Part shown: piece after piece, positions 5,521 through 11,466 of the stretch
Layout of the letters: every line of letters starts with the position of its first letter
Position numbering within the stretch: the stretch's first letter is position 1
Source: JACDAN01 sp046714355
Lineage (GTDB): Bacteria; Actinomycetota; Thermoleophilia; Gaiellales; Gaiellaceae
Reading direction: 5' to 3'
Length of the DNA stretch: 11,466 nt
Assembly (NCBI GenBank): GCA_046714355.1
Contig: JBKKAR010000153.1
Span: forward strand, 1-11,466
Position numbers and translations under genes: made by a program
Notes under the pieces: generated by a model
Databases searched by the model: none
Seen by the model: the letters and a program-made list of their open reading frames with translations, nothing else
What the model was told of the DNA's origin: nothing

Positions 5521-6909
5521 ATGGCCCAGACGATGCGCAGGATCGCGTACCGCCTTTTCGAGCCCGTCGACGGCGCCTCGATCGCCGTCTTCCGGATGCT
5601 CTTCGGCGCGATCATGCTCTGGGAGGTCTGGCGCTACTTCTCGAACGGCTGGATCGAGCGGTACTTCGTCGATCCGACCTTCCACTTCAAGTACGACGGC
5701 TTCGGCTGGGTCGAGCCCTGGGGAGAGACCGGCATGCGACTGCACTTCACGGCGCTCGGCATCCTCGCGGCCTGCATCCTCCTCGGGTTCGCCTACAGGA
5801 TCGCGGCGCCGCTCTTCTTCCTGGCCTTCACGTACGTCTTCCTGCTCGAACAGGCGCGGTACCTGAACCACTTCTATCTGGTCTCGCTGCTGGCGCTGCT
5901 GATGGCGATCGTGCCGGCCCACCGGGTCTGGTCCCTAGACCGGCTCCTGAGCGGGAAGAACTGGACGCAGACGGTGCCGACCTGGTCGCTCTGGATCCTG
6001 CGAGCGCAGATCGGGGTCGTGTTCGTTTTCGCCTCGGTCGCAAAGTGGAACGGGGACTGGCTGCGTGGGCAGCCCCTGACGATGTGGCTCGCCGAGCGCC
6101 AGGACTTCCCCCTGCTCGGCCGCTTCTTCGACGAGGAGTGGATGGGCCTGCTGATGAGCTACGGCGGCCTCTTCCTCGACCTGCTCGTCGTGCCATTGCT
6201 CCTCATCCCGCTGACCCGCCCGTTCGCGTTCCTGGCGGCGTTCACGTTCCACTACATGAACTCGAAGCTCTTCACGATCGGGATCTTTCCCTGGCTCGCG
6301 CTCGGGACGGCGCTGCTCTTCTTCCCCCCGGACTGGCCGCGGCGCCTCGCGGCTCGCATCCGCGATCGGCGGCTGCGGATGAACCGCCCCCCGCTCTTCA
6401 CCCGGGTTCCCGATCCACCGCGAGGTTGGCGCCTCGGCCGCGCCCGCAGCGCGCTTGTAGCCCTTCTCGGTGTCTACCTCGCGCTGCAGCTGTTCATGCC
6501 GCTCCGGCATCTGCTGTACCCGGGGAATGTCAGCTGGACGGAGGAGGGCCACCGCTTCGCCTGGCACATGAAGCTGCGCGACAAGGAGGCCGATGCGCGC
6601 TTCTTCGCCTCCGACCCGGCCTCAGGTGAGTCCGGCGAGATCGATCCCTTCCAGTACGTGACCGACTGGCAGTACGAGGAAATGGCCGCCCGACCAGACA
6701 TGGTCGTCCAGCTCGCGAAGGAAATCGAGGAGGAGGCGTTGGGCAGGTTCGGCGTCGGACAGCTCGAGGTCAGAGCCCAGGTCGAGGCGTCACTGAACGG
6801 CCGCGAGTCGAAGACGCTGATCGACCCAAAGGTCGACCTGACCGAGATCGAGCTCAGTCCATTCCGGAGCGCGGACTGGATCGAACCGCTCGACGAGCCG
6901 CTGCCCTAG
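5521..6909 (+). CDS. HTTM / vitamin K-dependent gamma-carboxylase-like membrane protein
   Basis: 462 residues from ATG 5521 (a weak GGAA lies six bases upstream; the frame also opens at GTG 5482, but that would overlap the divergent gene). About eight or nine membrane segments lie between residues 20 and 330. Carboxylase-family marks include LNHFYL (115-120), VAKWNGDWLRGQP (173-185, whose K175 aligns by motif with the catalytic Lys218 region of human GGCX), and a lumen-type beta domain start GNVSWTEEGHRFAWHMKLRD (335-354). The soluble tail (about 335-462) contains VQLAKEIEEE, VEASLNGRESKTLIDP and DLTEIELSPF. GGCX oxidises reduced vitamin K to drive Glu carboxylation; bacterial relatives are largely uncharacterised and no Gla substrate is visible here. 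The stop (TAG) overlaps the stop of the convergent hpd gene in one CTAG. Confidence 0.9.
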   Translation: MAQTMRRIAYRLFEPVDGASIAVFRMLFGAIMLWEVWRYFSNGWIERYFVDPTFHFKYDGFGWVEPWGETGMRLHFTALGILAACILLGFAYRIAAPLFFLAFTYVFLLEQARYLNHFYLVSLLALLMAIVPAHRVWSLDRLLSGKNWTQTVPTWSLWILRAQIGVVFVFASVAKWNGDWLRGQPLTMWLAERQDFPLLGRFFDEEWMGLLMSYGGLFLDLLVVPLLLIPLTRPFAFLAAFTFHYMNSKLFTIGIFPWLALGTALLFFPPDWPRRLAARIRDRRLRMNRPPLFTRVPDPPRGWRLGRARSALVALLGVYLALQLFMPLRHLLYPGNVSWTEEGHRFAWHMKLRDKEADARFFASDPASGESGEIDPFQYVTDWQYEEMAARPDMVVQLAKEIEEEALGRFGVGQLEVRAQVEASLNGRESKTLIDPKVDLTEIELSPFRSADWIEPLDEPLP

Positions 6910-8015
6910 AGGTTTCCGCGGAGGGCCTGCTCGCGCTCGATCGACTCGAAGAGAGCCTTGAAGTTGCCCTCGCCGAAGGTCGTCGCGCCGTGGCGCTCGA
7001 TGACCTCGAAGAAGACCGTCGGGCGGTCCTGCGCGGTCTTCGTGAAGATCTGGAGCAGATAGCCGTCCTCGTCTCGGTCGGCGAGGATGCGCAGCCGTTT
7101 CAGGTCGTCGTAGTCCTCCGAGATCTCGCCGACCCGGCCCTGCACCTCCTCGTAATAGGCCTCCGGGGTGTCGAGGAAGAGGATCCCGCGCTCCTTCATC
7201 GCCTCGACGGTCCGCACGATGTCCTCGCTCTGCATGGCGATGTGCTGGACGCCCGGCCCGCCGTTGAACTCGAGGTACTCCTCGATCTGGCTCTTCCGCT
7301 TCCCCTCCGCCGGCTCGTTGATCGGGAACTTGATCTTCCCGCTCCCGTCCGACATCACCTTGGACATCAGCGCCGAGTACTCGGTCTGGATCTGGTCGTC
7401 GCCGAAGTGGACGATGTTGACCATCCCGAAGACGCGCTCGTAGAAGCCGACCCAATGGTTCATACGGCCGAGCTCGACGTTGCCGACGACGTGATCGAGT
7501 GCCTTCAACCCGACACCCGCGGTCGGACTGCCGTTCTCGACCGTCGAGCGGAACCCCGGAAGGTACGGCCCCGCGTACTCCTCTCGGTTCACGAAGGTGT
7601 GGATGACCTCGCCGTACGTGCCGATCGCCGAGAGCTCGACCCGCCCGTACTCGTCCTCGACCCACTCGGGCTCGCGGATGCCCCGGGCGCCGCGCTGCAC
7701 CGCCTGGCGATAAGCCTCGTCCGCGCTCGGAACCTGGAGCGCGATGTCCTTGGCGCTGTCCCCGTGCCGGCACGCGAACTCCGTCACCTCGCTACCGCCG
7801 CGGAGGCCGCTCGTCAGGACAAAGCGAACCTCGCCCTGCTCGAGCACGTATGACACACGGTCGCGGACACCGGTCTCCGGGCCCGCGTACGCCGTCCGGG
7901 TGAAGCCGAGCGCCTGCTCGTAGAAGAACGCCGCCTGCTTCGCGTTCCCGACCCAGAGCTCGACGTGATCCCAGTCCTTGAGGGGCATGAAGTCGGTGTC
8001 GCTCATCGGTTTCAT
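6906..8015 (-). CDS. hpd: 4-hydroxyphenylpyruvate dioxygenase
   Basis: 369 residues, usual length for the family. It converts 4-hydroxyphenylpyruvate plus O2 to homogentisate and CO2 in cytosolic tyrosine catabolism. Two vicinal-oxygen-chelate domains are visible: N-terminal (about 14-145, DHVELWVGNAKQAAFFYEQ) and catalytic (about 170-360). The Fe(II) 2-His-1-Glu triad is intact: H175 (LDHVVGNV), H258 (GVQHIAMQSEDI) and E337 (FFEVIERHG). The C-terminal GEGNFKALFESIE helix that gates the active site is present. The related hydroxymandelate synthase is less likely, because no glycopeptide-type genes are nearby. The start is ATG 8015, one base after the stop of the EamA gene; an ATG at 8006 is an alternative. 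No good Shine-Dalgarno is seen, so translation is probably coupled to the upstream gene. Confidence 0.96.
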   Translation of the reverse strand: MKPMSDTDFMPLKDWDHVELWVGNAKQAAFFYEQALGFTRTAYAGPETGVRDRVSYVLEQGEVRFVLTSGLRGGSEVTEFACRHGDSAKDIALQVPSADEAYRQAVQRGARGIREPEWVEDEYGRVELSAIGTYGEVIHTFVNREEYAGPYLPGFRSTVENGSPTAGVGLKALDHVVGNVELGRMNHWVGFYERVFGMVNIVHFGDDQIQTEYSALMSKVMSDGSGKIKFPINEPAEGKRKSQIEEYLEFNGGPGVQHIAMQSEDIVRTVEAMKERGILFLDTPEAYYEEVQGRVGEISEDYDDLKRLRILADRDEDGYLLQIFTKTAQDRPTVFFEVIERHGATTFGEGNFKALFESIEREQALRGNL

Positions 8016-8016
8016 C

Positions 8017-8904
8017 TTAGGCGGATTCGAGGGCAGGGCGGCGACGAGCGAGGAGGAGTGCGATGCCGATCGCGATGCCTCCGGTGATCTGCAGCCAGGT
8101 CAGCTCCTCCGACAGGAGCGCGACGGCGAAGACGGCGGCGAGGAACGGCTGCAGGTTTGTCACCAGTGTGGCGCGCGAGGGCCCGACCCGTTCGATCGCG
8201 CTGAACCAGAGGAAGTTCGTCAGGACGAGTGGGCCCAGCACCGCGAACGCGAAGGCCGCCCACACGAGCGGATCGAGATCCCAGCGCTGGTCAAGCAGCT
8301 GCGGAATCGCCGTGACGAGCAGCGGGATGAAGCCGATCACGAGCGCCCCGGCGCTGATCCGCCACACCGAGTAGTGACGCAGGAGCGGGACGATCGCGAC
8401 CGAGTAGAAGCCCCACGTCGCAGCGCCGAGGAACGCGAGTCCGTTGCCGAGGAGGTTCCCGGAGAGCCCTCCCGATGAGCCGACCGCCACGAGCACGACA
8501 CCCGCGAACGAGATCGCCGCGGCGATCCAGAATCGCCGGTTGAGCCGCTCGACGCCCATCGCGTACGCGAAGATCGCCGTCAGGATGGGCAGGCTCCCGA
8601 AGATCAGCGCCGTCGTCGACGCGCTCGTGAGGTCGATCGCGTAGGTGAACCCGAGCGAGTTGAGGTAGATGCCGACGAACGCCGCACCGGCCAGCATGAG
8701 CGCATGTTTCCGGCTGAAGGAGAGCGATCGCTCGAGCCCGTACGTGATCCCGGAGACCAGCGTCGCGGCCGCGCCGAACCTGAGCGCGGAGTACGCGAGC
8801 GGGTCGAACCCGTGGGTCAGCACATACCGCGTGACCGTGAAGTTGAAGGCCCAGATCGAGACGGTGGCGAGCAGCATCACCTCGGCCACGCTGATCCGCC
8901 GCAC
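8017..8904 (-). CDS. EamA/DMT-superfamily transporter
   Basis: 295 residues with about ten hydrophobic helices in two EamA repeats (about 8-137 and 150-285). Typical family pieces are ATVSIWAFNFTVTRYVL (13-29), LRFGAAATLV, SLGFTYAI, STTALIFGSLPILTAIFAY (95-113) and the second-repeat LQPFLAAVFAVALLSEEL. Drug/metabolite-transporter family proteins move metabolites or amino acids across the inner membrane; the substrate cannot be read from sequence. It is the first gene of a pair with hpd (1-bp gap), so an aromatic amino acid or tyrosine metabolite is a reasonable guess. The start GTG 8902-8904 has only a weak GGA before it; GTG or ATG codons at residues 6, 9 and 10 are alternatives. Confidence 0.9.
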   Translation of the reverse strand: MRRISVAEVMLLATVSIWAFNFTVTRYVLTHGFDPLAYSALRFGAAATLVSGITYGLERSLSFSRKHALMLAGAAFVGIYLNSLGFTYAIDLTSASTTALIFGSLPILTAIFAYAMGVERLNRRFWIAAAISFAGVVLVAVGSSGGLSGNLLGNGLAFLGAATWGFYSVAIVPLLRHYSVWRISAGALVIGFIPLLVTAIPQLLDQRWDLDPLVWAAFAFAVLGPLVLTNFLWFSAIERVGPSRATLVTNLQPFLAAVFAVALLSEELTWLQITGGIAIGIALLLARRRPALESA

Positions 8905-8977
8905 CGTCCGACACTACCGATGAGTTCCGGCGCCGCAGCCGGTCTGAACAAGCGAACCGACGACTAGGAGGACAGCA
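8905..8977. promoter_or_regulatory. Divergent promoter region between EamA and RibD_C-like genes
   Basis: The 73 bp between the two divergent starts must hold both promoters. CCGGC (8927-8931) and GCCGG (8938-8942) make a 5-bp inverted repeat with a 6-base spacer near the middle, a weak operator candidate. AGGAGG at 8966-8971 is the ribosome-binding site of the rightward gene, six bases before its ATG, the best such site in the window. No consensus -35/-10 is evident. Confidence 0.4.
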
Positions 8978-9541
8978 ATGGGACGCATCATCGTCACTGA
9001 GTTCGTCTCGATGGACGGGGTCATGGAGGCTCCCGGCGGCGAGGAGGGCTACGCGCACACCGGGTGGACCTTCGAGTTCCCCGACGAGGGACAGTACGAG
9101 TACAAGACCGAGGAGCTGATGGACTCGGAGGTGCAGTTCCTCGGCCGCGTCACCTACGAGGGTTTCGCCGCCGCTTGGCCCGAGCGGACGGACGAGGCGG
9201 GGTTCGCGGACAAGATGAACGCGATGCCGAAGTACGTCGTCTCGACGACGCTCGAGGAGGCGACGTGGGACAACACCGAGATCCTCCGCAGCATCGACGA
9301 GGTGAAACGGGTGAAGGAGGAGGTCGAGGGCAACATCCTCGTCGCCGGCAGCTGCACGCTCGTCCACTCGCTGCTCGAGCACGACCTCGTCGACGAGCTT
9401 CGCCTCATGATCTTCCCGGTCATCCTCGGCTCGGGGAAGCGGATCTTCCCGGACAGTCCCGACAAGACAGTGTTCGAGCTCGCCGACCATCGGCAGTACG
9501 GGTCGATCGTCGTCCAGGCCTACCGGCGACCGGCGCGGTAG
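8978..9541 (+). CDS. Dihydrofolate reductase / RibD C-terminal-domain family protein
   Basis: 187 residues from ATG 8978, with a strong AGGAGG. The single RibD_C fold (DHFR-like, NADPH-binding) runs full length: IIVTEFVSMDGVMEAPGG (4-21), FLGRVTYEGFAAAWP (54-68), KYVVSTTLEEATWDNT, NILVAGSCTLVHSLLEH (119-135) and LRLMIFPVILGSGKRIF (141-157). Proteins of this stand-alone type are widespread and usually of unknown substrate. It is unlikely to be the main DHFR or the riboflavin enzyme RibD, because the deaminase domain is absent. It is the first gene of a three-gene plus-strand cluster with the 93-residue protein (11-bp gap) and FabL. Confidence 0.92.
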   Translation: MGRIIVTEFVSMDGVMEAPGGEEGYAHTGWTFEFPDEGQYEYKTEELMDSEVQFLGRVTYEGFAAAWPERTDEAGFADKMNAMPKYVVSTTLEEATWDNTEILRSIDEVKRVKEEVEGNILVAGSCTLVHSLLEHDLVDELRLMIFPVILGSGKRIFPDSPDKTVFELADHRQYGSIVVQAYRRPAR

Positions 9542-9552
9542 GTTTCGCGCGG

Positions 9553-9834
9553 ATGGAAGGAGAACCGACCAGGGAGGACATTGAGGCGCTCGTCGGTCCG
9601 GCGACGCCGCACTTCGCGTACCAGATCAGGGCCCGGGTGCGAGAGCTGATCGAGGGCCTGTCGGAGGATCATCCGGTTCGGCAATACGGCGAGGAGCAGA
9701 TCGAGCTGCTCGACCGGCTCGGGTACGCATCCTCGAAGGCCGAGGACTCGCCGCCGGAGTCCCGGGCCCGTATCGGATGGGAGACGATCCCGAGCTCGGC
9801 GCCCGCCGACCACCCGCTTCCGCCCAAGGGATGA
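9553..9834 (+). CDS. Small protein of unknown function (93 aa)
   Basis: The ATG at 9553 follows the upstream stop by 11 bp; its TGA overlaps the FabL start (ATGA at 9831-9834). Residues 1-60 look like a compact helical domain: TREDIEALVG, FAYQIRARVRELIEGL and YGEEQIELLDRLGYAS, with charged/hydrophobic periodicity and no membrane segment or cysteine. Residues 61-93 are Pro/Ser-rich and probably disordered. Base 9540 onward gives only a weak AGG as ribosome-binding site. Tight coupling on both sides and a plausible folded sequence support a real gene. I do not recognise the family. It could be a partner of FabL or of the RibD_C-like protein, but nothing in the sequence proves it. Confidence 0.7.
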   Translation: MEGEPTREDIEALVGPATPHFAYQIRARVRELIEGLSEDHPVRQYGEEQIELLDRLGYASSKAEDSPPESRARIGWETIPSSAPADHPLPPKG

Positions 9835-10571
9835 GCCGTTTCGACGGCGCGTCGGTGCTGGTCACCGGCGGCTCGCGGGGGATCGGCAAGGCGATCGCGA
9901 TGCGCTTCGCGGAGCTCGGCGCGAAGAAGATCGCGATCGGCTACCTGCGCAACGACACTGCGGCCGACCAGACGGCGGACGAGCTTCGCGGGCTCGGCGC
10001 CGAGCCGATCCTGCTGCGGGGCAACGTCACCTCCGAGCGCGTGCTCGCCGAGGTGGAGAGCCAGGGGCCGTGGAACGTGCTCGTCCACAACGCCGCAACC
10101 GGAGTGATCCGCCCGGCGCTGGAGACCGAGGACAAGCACTGGGACTGGACGCTCGGCGCGAACGCCCGGGCGCTCCTTTCATTGACCCGCGCGGCAGCGC
10201 CGACAATGCCGGAGGGCTCGTCGATCGTCGGCATATCCAGCCTGGGCTCGATCCGCGTGCTCGAGAACTACGTCCTCGTCGGAACCTCGAAGGCGGCGCT
10301 CGAGTCGCTCGTCCGCTATCTGGCCGTGGAACTTGCGCCGCGCGGGATCCGCGTCAACGCGGTGTCGGGCGGAGTCGTCGAGACCGGTGCGCTCGACCAC
10401 TTCCCGAACAAGGATCAGATGATCGCCGCTGCCCAGAAGCGGACGCCGGCGGGGCGAATGGTCCTCCCGAGCGACATCGCGAGCGCCGTGACGTTTCTCT
10501 GCTCACCGGATGCCGACATGGTTCGCGGGCAAACCCTGATCGTCGACGGCGGCTATTCGCTGCTGGCCTGA
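9831..10571 (+). CDS. fabL: Enoyl-[acyl-carrier-protein] reductase III, FabL type (SDR)
   Basis: 246 residues from ATG 9831; an in-frame ATG at 9777 lies inside the preceding gene and adds an unconserved stretch. It is an NADPH-dependent short-chain dehydrogenase that reduces the trans-2-enoyl-ACP double bond in the last step of each fatty acid elongation cycle. The cofactor motif is TGGSRGIG (12-19) and NNA appears as HNAATG (86-91). The catalytic pair is Y147-X6-K154 (ENYVLVGTSKAALE), the enoyl-reductase spacing, not the usual SDR Y-X3-K. Segments matching my recollection of Bacillus FabL are HWDWT, SSLGSIRVLENY, VRYLAVELAP, NAVSGG, HFPN, TPAGRM and DMVRGQTLIVDGGYSLL. It ends a cluster and converges on the M32 gene. 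A 2,4-dienoyl- or other ketoreductase role is less likely given the Y-X6-K. Confidence 0.9.
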   Translation: MSRFDGASVLVTGGSRGIGKAIAMRFAELGAKKIAIGYLRNDTAADQTADELRGLGAEPILLRGNVTSERVLAEVESQGPWNVLVHNAATGVIRPALETEDKHWDWTLGANARALLSLTRAAAPTMPEGSSIVGISSLGSIRVLENYVLVGTSKAALESLVRYLAVELAPRGIRVNAVSGGVVETGALDHFPNKDQMIAAAQKRTPAGRMVLPSDIASAVTFLCSPDADMVRGQTLIVDGGYSLLA

Positions 10572-10613
10572 GCAGCCGAGTCCTTCGTGCCGAATCTGTA
10601 ACAAAGCGTCCCA

Positions 10614-10630
10614 CGAGGGACAGTCCCTCG
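10614..10630. terminator. Hairpin between convergent fabL and M32 genes
   Basis: CGAGGGA (10614-10620) and TCCCTCG (10624-10630) form a perfect 7-bp stem with a CAG loop, 42 bases after the fabL stop. No T-run follows on the plus strand; on the minus strand GCTTTGTTAC lies about 7 bases downstream. It may terminate one or both transcripts. No other element is seen in 10572-10691. Confidence 0.4.
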
Positions 10631-10691
10631 CTCACGGACAGCTTGAATGCGCGGCACAGCCTCTGGGGCCTCCCTGCGCTCGAAGCCGGGA

Positions 10692-10772
10692 CTAGCGGTC
10701 GTTCCTGAGTACGAGCCGGACGATCTTGCCGTCGCGCTCGGTCAGGAACATCGCGACGTGGTGGTCAAGCAG
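10692..10772 (-). pseudogene. Possible remnant of a gene 3' end
   Basis: Just downstream of the M32 stop, the minus strand reads LLDHHVAMFLTERDGKIVRL followed by VLRNDR and a TAG (10692-10694), with high-GC third positions. The segment resembles the C-terminal strands of a small alpha/beta barrel (SnoaL/NTF2-like) protein, where a DGKIVRL-type turn is common. The frame stays open upstream only to 10862, with no ATG/GTG/TTG before the internal Met and no ribosome-binding site, and it would overlap the M32 gene. It may be a leftover of a deleted gene or a chance open stretch. Confidence 0.25.
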
Positions 10773-10774
10773 CG

Positions 10775-11466
10775 TCAGACGCGGACGCCGTAGATCGACT
10801 CGACCTTGCTCTTCAGGTACGCCAGGTACGGCTCGACGTCCAGCGGTCCGCCGACGATCCGCTCAAGCATCTCGTCGGGTGTGAACCGCCTCCCCCACCG
10901 GTACATGCGGTCGCCTAGCCACTCGCGCAGCGCCCCGAACTCGCCGGCCTCCATCTGCGAGTCGAGATCCGGCAGCTCGGCCCGCACTCGCTCCCAGATC
11001 TGCACCGAGGCGATCGTCCCCAGCAGGTAGGTCGGGAAGTAGCCAAAGGAGCCGCCCGACCAGTGGACGTCCTGCAGGACGCCTCGCGCGTCGTCGGGCA
11101 CGTCGAGCCCGAGGTACTCCTTCGTCTTCTCGTTCCACGCCTGCGGCAGATCACGCAGCTCGAGCCGGCCGGCGATGATCTCCTGTTCGAGCTCGTAGCG
11201 CAGGATGATGTGCATGCCGTAGGTGACCTCGTCCGCCTCGACGCGGATGTAATCCGGCTGAACTCTGTTGACGTAGCGCCAGTACATCTCGTCGGTGACC
11301 CCTGACAGCTGCTCCGGGAACACCTCCTGGATCCGCGGGAAGAAGAAGCTCCAGAACGGCCGGCTGCGGCAGACGAGGTTCTCCCAGAGCCGGCTCTGCG
11401 ACTCGTGGAGCACCATCGAGTTGAGCTCGACGAGCGGCGTCCGCTCCAGCGCGCGGTCGATCCCGT
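10775..11466 (-). CDS. M32-family metallocarboxypeptidase (C-terminal part)
   Basis: 229 residues are visible; the frame is open to the right edge (GIDRALERTPLVELNS runs into HESQSRLWEN), so the ATG at 11416 is internal and not the start. M32 enzymes (Taq carboxypeptidase type) are zinc exopeptidases of about 500 residues that remove C-terminal amino acids; the HExxH zinc site and N-terminal half lie outside the window. Family motifs seen are HESQSRLWEN, RVEADEVTYGMHIILRYELE and GVLQDVHWSGGSFGYFPTYL followed by LGTIASVQ. It ends naturally at 10775 (VESIYGVRV). It looks intact where visible, is cytosolic, and converges with fabL. Confidence 0.93.
   Translation of the reverse strand, partial: GIDRALERTPLVELNSMVLHESQSRLWENLVCRSRPFWSFFFPRIQEVFPEQLSGVTDEMYWRYVNRVQPDYIRVEADEVTYGMHIILRYELEQEIIAGRLELRDLPQAWNEKTKEYLGLDVPDDARGVLQDVHWSGGSFGYFPTYLLGTIASVQIWERVRAELPDLDSQMEAGEFGALREWLGDRMYRWGRRFTPDEMLERIVGGPLDVEPYLAYLKSKVESIYGVRV

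Noticed and set aside
5484..6629. 381-codon plus-strand frame inside the carboxylase-like gene
   Set aside because: It is Arg/Pro/Ala-rich with no hydrophobic pattern, a shadow of the gene in the neighbouring frame.
6790..7773. 327-codon minus-strand frame overlapping hpd
   Set aside because: Shadow of hpd; the hpd frame holds the full iron triad and both domains.
8291..9490. 399-codon minus-strand frame spanning the EamA and RibD_C-like genes
   Set aside because: It crosses a divergent promoter with a strong AGGAGG for the opposite strand and contains no domain; both real genes are recognised.
10775..11416. M32 gene as a complete 213-residue protein starting at 11416
   Set aside because: The frame continues upstream with family-like residues to the window edge, so the ATG is internal and the gene is partial.
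1..11466. CRISPR array, insertion sequence or prophage
   Set aside because: No regularly spaced repeats, transposase, integrase, phage gene or terminal inverted repeats flanking a gene were seen.

Overview
The DNA is GC-rich throughout, with GTG and TTG starts, tightly packed genes and only short gaps. Gene content (4-hydroxyphenylpyruvate dioxygenase, FAH-family hydrolase, FabL-like enoyl reductase, EamA transporter, M32 carboxypeptidase, a secreted Cys-rich protein and a vitamin-K-carboxylase-like membrane protein) suggests a high-GC soil or water actinobacterium, possibly a deep lineage such as Thermoleophilia. That placement is inference from gene style only. There is no mobile element, CRISPR array, tRNA or rRNA that I can support.

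Left part (1-3306, all minus strand): the 5' nine-tenths or so of an FAH-fold hydrolase cut by the window edge; a 154-bp gap holding three abutting hairpins; a cation diffusion facilitator (CDF) transporter with what reads as three tandem C-terminal cytoplasmic modules; a 297-bp gap with a 22-bp-period direct repeat, a perfect palindrome and a strong hairpin terminator; then a small secreted six-cysteine protein read from a TTG start.

Middle part (3307-8904): a two-gene minus-strand operon (DUF2071 protein overlapping a CrtI/COG1233-type FAD oxidoreductase by 8 bp) diverges across 26 bp or less from a plus-strand HTTM/vitamin K-dependent gamma-carboxylase-like membrane protein. The latter converges with hpd (4-hydroxyphenylpyruvate dioxygenase) so tightly that both stop codons lie in one CTAG. 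hpd follows an EamA-family transporter by a single base, so these two are probably co-transcribed.

Right part (8905-11466): a 73-bp divergent promoter region, then a plus-strand operon of a RibD_C/dihydrofolate-reductase-like protein, a 93-residue protein of unknown function and a FabL-type enoyl-ACP reductase (ATGA overlap). It converges on the C-terminal half of an M32 metallocarboxypeptidase that runs off the right edge. A short coding-like tail between them may be a gene remnant.

Functionally, HPPD and the FAH-family hydrolase could be the first and last steps of tyrosine/homogentisate catabolism, but the intervening enzymes are not here. Most genes are ordinary housekeeping or accessory metabolism. 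The parts most worth a second look are the carboxylase-like/DUF2071/COG1233 divergon, the triple-module CDF protein, the tiled hairpins before the FAH gene, and the unknown 93-residue protein coupled to FabL.
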